From JAXMAF01 sp046350555 (GTDB lineage: Bacteria > Planctomycetota > Phycisphaerae > Phycisphaerales > SM1A02), in contig JAXMAF010000013.1 of the NCBI GenBank assembly GCA_046350555.1, forward strand, positions 62,001-126,000: a stretch of DNA of 64,000 nucleotides, written 5' to 3'. The translations under genes and the position numbers were made by a program. Position 1 is the first letter of the stretch; each line of letters begins with the position of its first letter. Below are positions 1 through 6,425 of this stretch, piece after piece. Below the pieces are notes generated by a model. The model was not told where the DNA came from, searched no databases, and worked only from the letters and a program-made list of their open reading frames with translations.

Positions 1-1
1 C

Positions 2-439
2 TTCCTCGTCGCCTTCGACAAGCCACGGCAGTTCCTCTTCTTCAAGCTCACCGGCATCAACCTGATCCCGATCCTGATGGGGCTCGTCTTCTTCTTCCAG
101 CAGAAGTACATGACGCCGCCGACGACGGTGAAGCTCACCCCCGAGCAGGAACAGCAGCAGAAGATCACCAAGTGGATGGTGGTGGTGATGTTCCCGCTCA
201 TGATGTACAGCGCCCCCTCGGGCCTGACGCTCTACATGCTCACTTCGTCGATCGTCGGGATCATCGAGAGCAAGCTCATCCGCAGCCACATGCGCGAGAT
301 GGACCTCAGGCCGCCGGCGCCGCGCACGAAGAAGAAGCAGGACACGCTCGGGCGGATGTACGAGGAGGCGATGAAGCGCGCCGCGGAACGCCAGCAGCAG
401 AAGAAGTACCCGCCGCGGAAGTTCAAGGAGCGCGAGTAG
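2..439 (+). CDS. yidC: YidC/Oxa1 membrane protein insertase, C-terminal part (5' end outside window)
   Basis: The frame is open from the first bases and encodes the last 145 or so residues of a YidC insertase, which inserts and folds inner-membrane proteins with or without SecYEG. Visible are the hydrophobic segments of the 60KD_IMP domain, the QQKYMTPP and KWMVVVMFPLMMYSAPSGL stretches that match the last two transmembrane helices, and a Lys/Arg-rich cytoplasmic tail (KKKQ, RKFKERE) as in YidCs that contact ribosomes. The N-terminus lies upstream of the window. The gene is followed after 49 bp by mnmE, the usual partner in the rpmH-rnpA-yidC-mnmE origin-proximal cluster. Confidence 0.93.
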   Translation, partial: FLVAFDKPRQFLFFKLTGINLIPILMGLVFFFQQKYMTPPTTVKLTPEQEQQQKITKWMVVVMFPLMMYSAPSGLTLYMLTSSIVGIIESKLIRSHMREMDLRPPAPRTKKKQDTLGRMYEEAMKRAAERQQQKKYPPRKFKERE

Positions 440-488
440 GCTCGGCGGTCGGCCGTGCTTCGGCCGTCACCCGACCTCGGGCCCCTCC

Positions 489-1913
489 GTGGACACCTCC
501 AGCATCATCGTCGCGATCGCGTCGCCGCCGGGACGGTCGCCGCGCGGAATCGTTCGCGCATCAGGCTCGATGCTCGTCGACGCGCTGGACGATGCGCTGG
601 CGTGGGAGGACCCGGTGATCGCGCCGAGGACGTTCGCGCGCGTGCGCGTCGCCCTCGATCGCGCGCACCTTGCCGCGGAGGATCGTGCGCGCGAGCCCGC
701 GCGCCTGCCGGCGATGGCGGTCCTCTTCGCATCGCCGCGCTCCTACACCGGCGAGGATGTGCTGGAGCTGCACCTTCCCGGCAATCCGACGCTGCTTGCG
801 CGCGTCGTCGACGCCCTCGTCGAGGCCGCAGCGCGACGAGGCGTCCCGGCTCGCCGCGCCGAGGCGGGCGAGTTCACGGCGCGGGCCTTCTTCAACGGCC
901 GCCTCGACCTCACCCAGGCCGAGGGGGTCGCCGCGACGATCGCGGCTCGAGCCGACGCGGAGCTCGCCGCGGCGCGACGGCTGTGCGCCGGTGCGCTCGG
1001 CGACCGGGCCCGGCGGTGGAGCGACGATCTCGCGGCCATGCTCGCGCTGGTCGAGGCCGGGATCGACTTCACCGACCAGGAGGACGTCGTGGCGATCGAC
1101 CCGGCGGAGCTGCGCCGTCGCCTCGAGGAGCTCTGCGAGTCGATCGACGCGGTGCGCCTCGCCAGCGTGGCGCTCGAACGGCTCAGCGCCGCACCGACGG
1201 TCGTGCTCGTGGGTCCGCCCAACGCGGGGAAGTCGTCCCTCTTCAACGCGCTGCTCGGCGCCCGCCGCGCCGTCGTCTCGGCCGTCTCCGGCACGACCCG
1301 CGACGCGCTGGTCGAGCCGATGGTCCTCGACGGCGCGACCGGACGCTTCGAGGCCCTGTTGATCGATCTCCCCGGACTTGACGACGCGATCGACGACCTC
1401 GACGGCCGGGCGCAATCGCAGGCCCGCGCGGTGATCGCCGACGCCGACCTGAAGCTCGTGTGCGTGCCTCCGGGCGCATCGATGCCGGCCCTCGGCGGCC
1501 CGATCCTCGTGGTGCGCACCAAGTGCGACCTGCGCGGCGCATCCGCGGACGCGTCGCGTGCCATCGCGGCCCAGCATGCGGCGCGCTCCGAGGGTGGCGA
1601 CGCCGAGGTCTCGGTGCACACCGGCCAGGGACTCGAGCGCCTGCGATCCATGATCGCCACCGCCTTGGCCAGTGGCCCGAACGCCGGCGTCGGCTTCGGC
1701 GGGGCGGAGACCCTCGCGCTCGCCCCGCGCCACCGCGCCGCGCTTGGCGCGGCGCGCGCGGCACTCGGTGCGGCGCTCGCCGACACCGCTCATCCGGAGC
1801 TCGTCGCGGCGTCGATGCGCACTGGACTCGATCGGCTGGGCGAGCTCGTCGGCCGGGTCGCTCCCGACGATCTCCTCGGCCTCATCTTCGCAGGCTTCTG
1901 CGTCGGCAAGTGA
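489..1913 (+). CDS. mnmE: tRNA-5-carboxymethylaminomethyl-2-thiouridine GTPase MnmE
   Basis: With MnmG, MnmE modifies the wobble uridine of tRNAs. The 474-residue product has the normal family length. An N-terminal TrmE domain is followed by a helical domain holding an inserted Ras-like G domain. G1 GPPNAGKS lies at about residues 242-249, GTTRD at 268-272, and a TKCD G4 motif at 344-347. The protein ends in FCVGK, matching the C(I/L/V)GK tail that carries the conserved Cys. The G3 motif reads DLPG (293-296) where DTAG is usual. The GTG at 489 is the start consistent with the family N-terminus. The short gap to yidC suggests co-transcription. Confidence 0.95.
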   Translation: MDTSSIIVAIASPPGRSPRGIVRASGSMLVDALDDALAWEDPVIAPRTFARVRVALDRAHLAAEDRAREPARLPAMAVLFASPRSYTGEDVLELHLPGNPTLLARVVDALVEAAARRGVPARRAEAGEFTARAFFNGRLDLTQAEGVAATIAARADAELAAARRLCAGALGDRARRWSDDLAAMLALVEAGIDFTDQEDVVAIDPAELRRRLEELCESIDAVRLASVALERLSAAPTVVLVGPPNAGKSSLFNALLGARRAVVSAVSGTTRDALVEPMVLDGATGRFEALLIDLPGLDDAIDDLDGRAQSQARAVIADADLKLVCVPPGASMPALGGPILVVRTKCDLRGASADASRAIAAQHAARSEGGDAEVSVHTGQGLERLRSMIATALASGPNAGVGFGGAETLALAPRHRAALGAARAALGAALADTAHPELVAASMRTGLDRLGELVGRVAPDDLLGLIFAGFCVGK

Positions 1914-1935
1914 CCCGCCGAGTACGCTCCGCGCC

Positions 1936-2322
1936 ATGCGCTCCCACTCGCTTGCCATCCGCGTGCGCTACTGCGAATGCGACCCCATGGGCGTCGCCCA
2001 CCACAGCGTCTATCCGGTCTGGTTCGAAATGGGCCGAACGGAACTGCTCCGCGCCGGCGGTGGACGCTATCGGGATCTCGAGGCGGCAGGCGTCTTCCTC
2101 GTCGTGGTCAGGCTGGAGGTGCGCTACCGGCGCCCCGCGCGCTACGACGACGAGCTCGAGCTGATCACCACGCTCGACGAGGCGGGCCACGTCAAGATCG
2201 CACACGTCTACGAGCTCCGGCGCTCGGGCGAACTGCTCGCCTCCGGCGCCACGACATTGGCGTGCGTCGGCCGCGATGGCGTCGTTCGCGAGCTGCCCGA
2301 TTCCCTGCGGCTCGACCGATGA
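1936..2322 (+). CDS. YbgC-like acyl-CoA thioesterase (4HBT hot-dog fold)
   Basis: A 128-residue single hot-dog-domain protein. Near the N-terminus it has YCECDPMGVAHHSVYPVWFE, the classic 4-hydroxybenzoyl-CoA thioesterase/YbgC signature in which the Asp is the catalytic residue. The family hydrolyses acyl-CoA thioesters in the cytoplasm; in proteobacteria ybgC sits with tol-pal. Here it lies 22 bp after mnmE on the same strand and is probably co-transcribed with it. The substrate cannot be told from sequence. A longer frame extends upstream through mnmE but only the ATG at 1936 gives the family N-terminus. Confidence 0.85.
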   Translation: MRSHSLAIRVRYCECDPMGVAHHSVYPVWFEMGRTELLRAGGGRYRDLEAAGVFLVVVRLEVRYRRPARYDDELELITTLDEAGHVKIAHVYELRRSGELLASGATTLACVGRDGVVRELPDSLRLDR

Positions 2323-2441
2323 AGTGTGGACCGCACGACCGCCTCCGGGGGCTACGCGCAGCGCCAAGGCCGCCAGACCACGTCGACACCTCTCGTGCGA
2401 CGCCCGGGCAGGGCGGGCCTGACGGGCGACAAGCCGCCCCG

Positions 2442-2885
2442 CTATCGGCGCTTGGCGCCTCGCGCACGTCGTCGATCCGGAGGAACGTCGCGATCGTCGG
2501 CCATGCCATGCGCCGGCATGCGGTCGCCGGCGGCTTCGGCGTCTCCCGCGCCGACGCGGACGCGCACGCGCGAGAGCGCTCCCTGCGTCGTCGCCTGCAA
2601 GCGGGCGGTGAGCCCGCTGCGAAGGAGGCGATCGATCTCGAACCGCGTCGCGGCGTCGTCGGCCACGACGGACAGGACGCCGCGTTCGAGCGACTCGAGT
2701 CGGCAGCGATCGACGATCGTGGACGGCACGATCGCCAGCCATGCCTCGGCGACGGCGCCGAGCCGCTGCGTGTCTCGCTTCGCCGTGCGCGCGATCGCGG
2801 CGACCATCCCCGCGATGGACGGATTGAACTCGGGGCGCCGCCGCTGGGCGACGATTCGTCGAAGCTCGTCGAGGCGTTGGTCCAT
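2442..2885 (-). CDS. DUF721 / DciA-like protein
   Basis: About 147 residues. It has the basic N-terminal helix and the compact core of DUF721 (DciA), including KRDTQRLGAVAEAWLAIVP, then LESLERGVLSVVADDAATRFEI and an LRS helix. DciA proteins help load the replicative helicase DnaB in bacteria that lack DnaC, and the gene usually sits near dnaA/recF/gyrB. The ATG at 2885 is preferred because the upstream extension is low-complexity Arg-rich sequence. It is transcribed divergently from the ABC ATPase gene, with only 32 bp between the two starts. The C-terminal third is Arg/Asp-rich and less convincing. The function is a family inference. Confidence 0.7.
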   Translation of the reverse strand: MDQRLDELRRIVAQRRRPEFNPSIAGMVAAIARTAKRDTQRLGAVAEAWLAIVPSTIVDRCRLESLERGVLSVVADDAATRFEIDRLLRSGLTARLQATTQGALSRVRVRVGAGDAEAAGDRMPAHGMADDRDVPPDRRRARGAKRR

Positions 2886-2917
2886 CGGAGCACGACTGTA
2901 CGGTATCTTCGTGGCCC

Positions 2918-3973
2918 ATGACCGCCATTGCGCTGCAAGGCGTCGGCAAGGACTACGGCGCAACGACCGCGGTGCGGCGCATCGACCTGGAGATCGGCGC
3001 CGGCCAGCTCTTCTTCCTGCTTGGGCCATCGGGCTGCGGCAAGACCACGCTGCTTCGGATGATCGCGGGCTTCATCGAGCCGACACGAGGGACGATTCGC
3101 TTCGGCGATCGCGATGTCACGCGCGTTCCGCCGAACCGTCGCAACGCCGGGATGGTCTTCCAGAGCTACGCGCTCTGGCCGCACATGACCGTCTTCGACA
3201 ACGTGGCCTTCGGCCTCGACGTGCGGCGAGTCCCGCGCGACGAGCGTCGCGCACGGACCACGGCGGCGCTCGCGCTGGTGCGCATGGATCGGCTTGCGCA
3301 GCGCAGGCCCAACGAGCTCTCCGGCGGCCAGCAGCAGCGCGTGGCGCTGGCTCGCGCCCTGGTGATCGAGCCGACCGTGCTGCTGCTCGATGAACCGCTC
3401 AGCAACCTCGACGCGCGGCTTCGCATCGAGATGCGCACCGAGATCCGGCGCATCTGCAAGGAGCTTGGGATCACGACCGTGTACGTCACGCACGACCAGA
3501 AGGAAGCGCTGTCGATGGCCGACGCCATGGCCGTCCTGCGCGACGGCGAGATCGTGCAGTCCGGCACGCCCGACGCGCTCTATCGCCGCCCGCGCACCCG
3601 TTTCGTGGCCGACTTCCTCGGCGAGACGAACTTCCTCCAGGGGAAGCTCGTCGGCGTCGATTCGGACGGTGTCGATGTCGAGACGCCCGCGGGACGACTG
3701 CGGGCCACGGCGTCGCCGACGTCGCGCCGCGTCGGCGACGCCGTCACGCTCTCGCTTCGTCCGGAGGCGCTGCACGTCAGCACGATCGAGGGCGGCAATG
3801 TCATTCGCGGCACGCGCACCGCGACGACCTACCTCGGCGAGACGGCGCAGCATGACATCGCGCTCGCCGATGGCACGTCGATCAAGGCGCTGGAGATCAA
3901 CCCGCGCGCGAGGCCTCGCGACGACAGTCGCCTGCACATCGATCCGACCGACGTTGTCGTTCTCGATGACTGA
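2918..3973 (+). CDS. ABC transporter ATP-binding protein, PotA/UgpC/FbpC type
   Basis: A 351-residue importer ATPase. Walker A is GPSGCGKTT (36-44), the Q-loop is VFQSYALWP, the signature is LSGGQQQ (134-140), Walker B is VLLLDEP (154-160), the D-loop is SNLDARLR and the switch is YVTHDQ. After about residue 232 a TOBE domain follows, typical of importers for iron(III), polyamines, glycerol-3-phosphate or sugars. No permease or binding-protein gene is adjacent, so the ATPase is isolated and the substrate cannot be assigned. The 3' end lies about 30 bp from the broken end of an IS3 fragment, which may have removed downstream transporter genes. Confidence 0.88.
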   Translation: MTAIALQGVGKDYGATTAVRRIDLEIGAGQLFFLLGPSGCGKTTLLRMIAGFIEPTRGTIRFGDRDVTRVPPNRRNAGMVFQSYALWPHMTVFDNVAFGLDVRRVPRDERRARTTAALALVRMDRLAQRRPNELSGGQQQRVALARALVIEPTVLLLDEPLSNLDARLRIEMRTEIRRICKELGITTVYVTHDQKEALSMADAMAVLRDGEIVQSGTPDALYRRPRTRFVADFLGETNFLQGKLVGVDSDGVDVETPAGRLRATASPTSRRVGDAVTLSLRPEALHVSTIEGGNVIRGTRTATTYLGETAQHDIALADGTSIKALEINPRARPRDDSRLHIDPTDVVVLDD

Positions 3974-4005
3974 TGCGGCACCGTTCGGCGGGGTGACTCG
4001 ATCGC

Positions 4006-4203
4006 CACGCGGCGGTACCCGAACCGCGGATTCCTCCGCGCATGTCCCTGCATCTCGCCGACCAGGCGCTTCTCGGCCGAGTCCGATCTCGGCACGCGAC
4101 GATGCACCGACCGATGCTGCCCGACGACGCGGCACGCACGACGCTCCGACACCTGGAACCGCATTCGCAGGTGGACGACTGCGCGGCGCCGCTTCGTCGG
4201 GCT
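4006..4203 (-). pseudogene. IS3-family OrfB, N-terminal fragment
   Basis: Directly after orfA, a second minus-strand frame reads SPTKRRRAVVHLR, then VSERRACRVVGQHRS, then a segment ending PRFGYRRV. This is the conserved N-terminal HTH_21 region of IS3 OrfB (usual motifs: SERRACRLVG and H-RYGYRR). Similarity ends at about 4006; none of the integrase core follows. The remaining frame continues into unrelated sequence beside the ABC ATPase gene, marking a deletion or recombination breakpoint. Confidence 0.75.
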
Positions 4204-4493
4204 CAGAATTCCCCCTTGGCCACCTCCTTGAGCATCGCGATGTCCAGCGCCTGGTCGGCCACCAGCCGCTTCAGGCGGCCGTTCTCAGCCTGCAGCTCCT
4301 TCAGCCGACGGACGTCGTCACGCTGAAGCGTGCCGTACTGCTGGCGCCACCGGTGCAGCATGACCTCCGAGACGCCAAGCGACCTCGCCGCGTCGGAGAT
4401 CTCCTTCCCCGATGCCGGAAGTTCGTCCACCTGGCGAAGCTCGACGACGATCTCCTCCGGCTTGTGACGCTGCCGCTTGCCTTGACCTGCCAT
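4203..4493 (-). CDS. IS3-family transposase OrfA (helix-turn-helix)
   Basis: A 96-residue protein with KRQRHKPEEIVVELRQ, a helix-turn-helix (ARSLGVSEVMLHRWRQQYG) and a leucine-zipper-like helix ending in MLKEVAKGEF, the standard OrfA layout. OrfA binds the element ends and is normally fused to OrfB by -1 frameshifting to give the active transposase. Here OrfB is truncated, so the protein cannot support transposition by itself. It could still act as a repressor or inhibitor. It is the better preserved of two orfA copies in the window. Confidence 0.85.
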   Translation of the reverse strand: MAGQGKRQRHKPEEIVVELRQVDELPASGKEISDAARSLGVSEVMLHRWRQQYGTLQRDDVRRLKELQAENGRLKRLVADQALDIAMLKEVAKGEF

Positions 4494-4573
4494 CGAGAGA
4501 CTCCTTTCTCAGGGCCGTGTGGTCCTGCAAGTCTCTCACAACGGGTGGACCTCTTCTTGGGGGGCAGGTCACC

Positions 4574-4894
4574 GGCGGCAGGGGCGGACGTGGTGGCCCA
4601 GGTGGCATGGGTTTTGGGAGCACCGGCAAGGGCGGGGACGGAGGAAAGGGCGGAGACGGAGGCAACGGCACAGCAGGCAATGGAGGTCATGGTGGCGATG
4701 GAGGAAACGGCACACCGCCTGGGGCGAAGGGAAGCGGCTGGACGCCCGGCTCGGGTAATGCCGGATCCGCAGGTACCGGCGGCTCGGCCGGATTTGGTTT
4801 GGGCGGCATGGGGACCGCCGGGACCGCTGGCAGCACTGGAGTCGGATATGCCGGCTCGAGTGGAGCCGACGGCGATCCGGGCAGTTCGTGCTAA
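4574..4894 (+). pseudogene. Glycine-rich repeat protein, C-terminal remnant cut by IS3
   Basis: From the IS terminus to a stop at 4894 the plus frame encodes about 107 residues of Gly-rich sequence with GKGGDGGKGGDGG, GNGGHGGDGGNG and GSAGTGGSAG blocks, ending GSSC. Such tails occur in secreted or cell-wall proteins of the PE_PGRS or collagen-like style, but no specific family is recognised. The frame also runs backwards through the antisense of orfA, which is an accident of the insertion. The native N-terminus appears to have been lost when the IS inserted. Confidence 0.5.
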
Positions 4895-5019
4895 TAGCGA
4901 ATCGAAGCAACGCCGACTGGACATGCAGCGTTTCGCACGGATTCGTCAAGCGACCGCATGTTTAGGTAGGCGATGGGACGACGGACATCACGCTACAGAT
5001 CGTCGCTCAGTCTACGTCG

Positions 5020-5637
5020 ATGTCATACCCATCTCTTATGGTTCGGCGGCCTCTACTGCTCGCCGTGGTTGCTGTGGGATGCGTTGTGGCGAGCTTCGGC
5101 GTGGCCTTCCTAGCTACACATTTCGACACGCTGCCTCGTGCCGCGAAGGTATACCTCGTTGGTACAGACGCAGCCCTTCGTGGCTGGCCAGAAGCCGTGG
5201 ATGTATCCTGGCCGCCGCCAGATCGTTGGATCTTGGCGACGCGACCCGCCTTCAGAAACACGCAAGCGTTGGCAGACGATGCCTCCGGCATGCCACGTTA
5301 TATTTATGAACTGACGGAGTACGGTTGGCCGATGCCAGTACTCATCCGTGCTCGCTCCATCGCTCCCGATGACGATTGGAGAGGAGATGCGGTGGGTAGC
5401 CCGCCATGGTCGCTGCGAATTTCTTGGGTAAACTGCTTAGTCAACGTTAGTCTGTACTTCGCATCGCTTTTTCTGGTGCTTTTCCTATTTCCTATGGCGT
5501 GGGGACGGTGTCGCATGACACTTCGTTCACGACGAGGCCTCTGTCCTAGCTGCGCCTATCCGTTGAGGGGGCGTATTGCCTGTCCGGAGTGTGGCCATTT
5601 CTCGACCGGCATAGCGAGGAGTGCCGCCCGTTCGTAG
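5020..5637 (+). CDS. Membrane protein with C-terminal zinc ribbon
   Basis: A 205-residue protein of unknown function. An N-terminal hydrophobic helix (about residues 9-32) and a second near 140-162 bracket an extracytoplasmic domain of about 100 residues. The cytoplasmic tail carries a four-cysteine ribbon: CPSC, then CPEC after YPLRGRIA. This arrangement, with CP-CGYDLRG-like wording, is common in uncharacterised planctomycete membrane proteins. GC content is lower and codon use more mixed than in the neighbours, suggesting a separate origin. No operon partner. An alternative start is the Met at 5038. Confidence 0.65.
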   Translation: MSYPSLMVRRPLLLAVVAVGCVVASFGVAFLATHFDTLPRAAKVYLVGTDAALRGWPEAVDVSWPPPDRWILATRPAFRNTQALADDASGMPRYIYELTEYGWPMPVLIRARSIAPDDDWRGDAVGSPPWSLRISWVNCLVNVSLYFASLFLVLFLFPMAWGRCRMTLRSRRGLCPSCAYPLRGRIACPECGHFSTGIARSAARS

Positions 5638-5659
5638 TTGGATCCACATCGCCGACTAG

Positions 5660-5790
5660 GGGACACGTTGGCCACGCAGAAAGGGGGGGGACGCGTTGGC
5701 CACGCAGAAGGGCGGCACTTCCGCCACGCCTTGAAGGATGTAGACATGTTGGCCACGCGGGCCAGATCCTGACTTGGCCATGTACTCGCT
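5660..5790 (+). repeat. Short TTGGCCACGC motif array (four copies)
   Basis: GTTGGCCACGC occurs at about 5667, 5696 and 5748, with a fourth form CTTGGCCATG near 5773. The first two are followed by CAGAA and G-runs. The array begins about 30 bp after the stop codon of the zinc-ribbon gene. It matches the core of the CATCTTGGCCACGCATC motif found 3' of other genes at 45.4, 49.3, 58.9, 59.6, 61.9 and 63.6 kb. Confidence 0.6.
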
Positions 5791-6063
5791 CCCCACGGGC
5801 GCAGAGATGGCGTGTCCAACGTCTTATAACCAAGCAGATCGGCGTCGGGGCTGACTTGGGTCCACGCAGATGCGTGGCGAGCTCGCCGTGACAACCCAAA
5901 CGCGGTGCGTGAGTCGCCCCGCTCCAAAGCATGCTTGGTCCATTGCACGCGGCCTTTCCCACGGCCACCGATCGCGCGGCCCATTCCGCGTGTGTTTGGG
6001 CCGCCCATTGCCCCGCCCCTTGCTTGACGTCGTCGCAACCAGCGGCATTGAACGACTCGGAGC

Positions 6064-6279
6064 GCGTGAGTGGGACCCTATCGGCCGCCCACGGTATGGC
6101 GGCACCGCATGGCGTCTTCGTGTCGCAGGTGAAGGGCGTGAGTGGGGCCCCTGCCGGCAGCCCGCTGCTTGGTGGCGAACATCACGCGGGCGATTGACGC
6201 CCTACCGGTGTGAGTGGGACCCAGCCAGCCGCCCACTGCTTGGGGCTGGTGGATTCACCAGCATGGCCTGTGCTGAAGA
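6064..6279 (+). repeat. 72-bp tandem repeat, about three degenerate units
   Basis: GCGTGAGTGGG(A/G)CCC recurs at 6064, 6136 and 6208 (last copy GGTGTGAGTGGGACCC), exactly 72 bp apart. Each copy is followed by a CGGCCGCCCA/CCGCCCACTGC-like block. The repeat lies about 100 bp upstream of parS. The 72-bp period keeps one translated frame (EWDP/EWGP every 24 codons), but no gene start or family supports translation. Confidence 0.6.
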
Positions 6280-6370
6280 GGAATCCCCGGACTGTCGAAG
6301 GCCGGCCTGTTCGGAGGTTATGATCTTGTCGGCAAGCTGGGTCGGTCGCACCCAAGCCGATCAGCCACTT

Positions 6371-6394
6371 GGCATGTTCCACGTGGAACATGCC
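6371..6394. promoter_or_regulatory. parS: parS centromere-like site
   Basis: The 16-bp core TGTTCCACGTGGAACA (6375-6390) is a perfect palindrome matching the parS consensus bound by chromosomal ParB proteins, and it is extended by GGCA/TGCC arms to 24 bp. It lies 32 bp upstream of the parB start. ParB would nucleate on it and spread along the DNA; it may also autoregulate parB from this position. Confidence 0.85.
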
Positions 6395-6425
6395 CACAAT
6401 CCGCTCCACGGACGGAGGTTTTTTC

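Larger units (their letters stand above)
4006..4571 (-). mobile_element. IS3-family element, truncated (left end, orfA, start of orfB)
   Basis: On the minus strand this begins with a TGACCTGCCCC-type terminus at 4571, as in IS3-family inverted repeats. A short leader, an intact-looking orfA (4493-4203) and about 65 codons of orfB follow. Homology stops near 4006, so roughly two thirds of the element, including the DDE catalytic residues and the right end, is missing. A second, more decayed copy with the same terminus and leader lies at 60545. It separates the ABC ATPase gene from a glycine-rich coding remnant. Confidence 0.8.
5638..6370. other. Long intergenic stretch between zinc-ribbon gene and parB
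   Basis: About 730 bp without a convincing gene. It holds four copies of the short GTTGGCCACGC motif (5660-5785), inverted GGCCGCCCAT-type segments, and three copies of a 72-bp unit (6064-6279). Weak frames here lack family signatures. A parA gene, normally directly upstream of parB, is absent. DnaA boxes or an AT-rich unwinding element were not seen, so this is not claimed as an origin. Confidence 0.5.
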
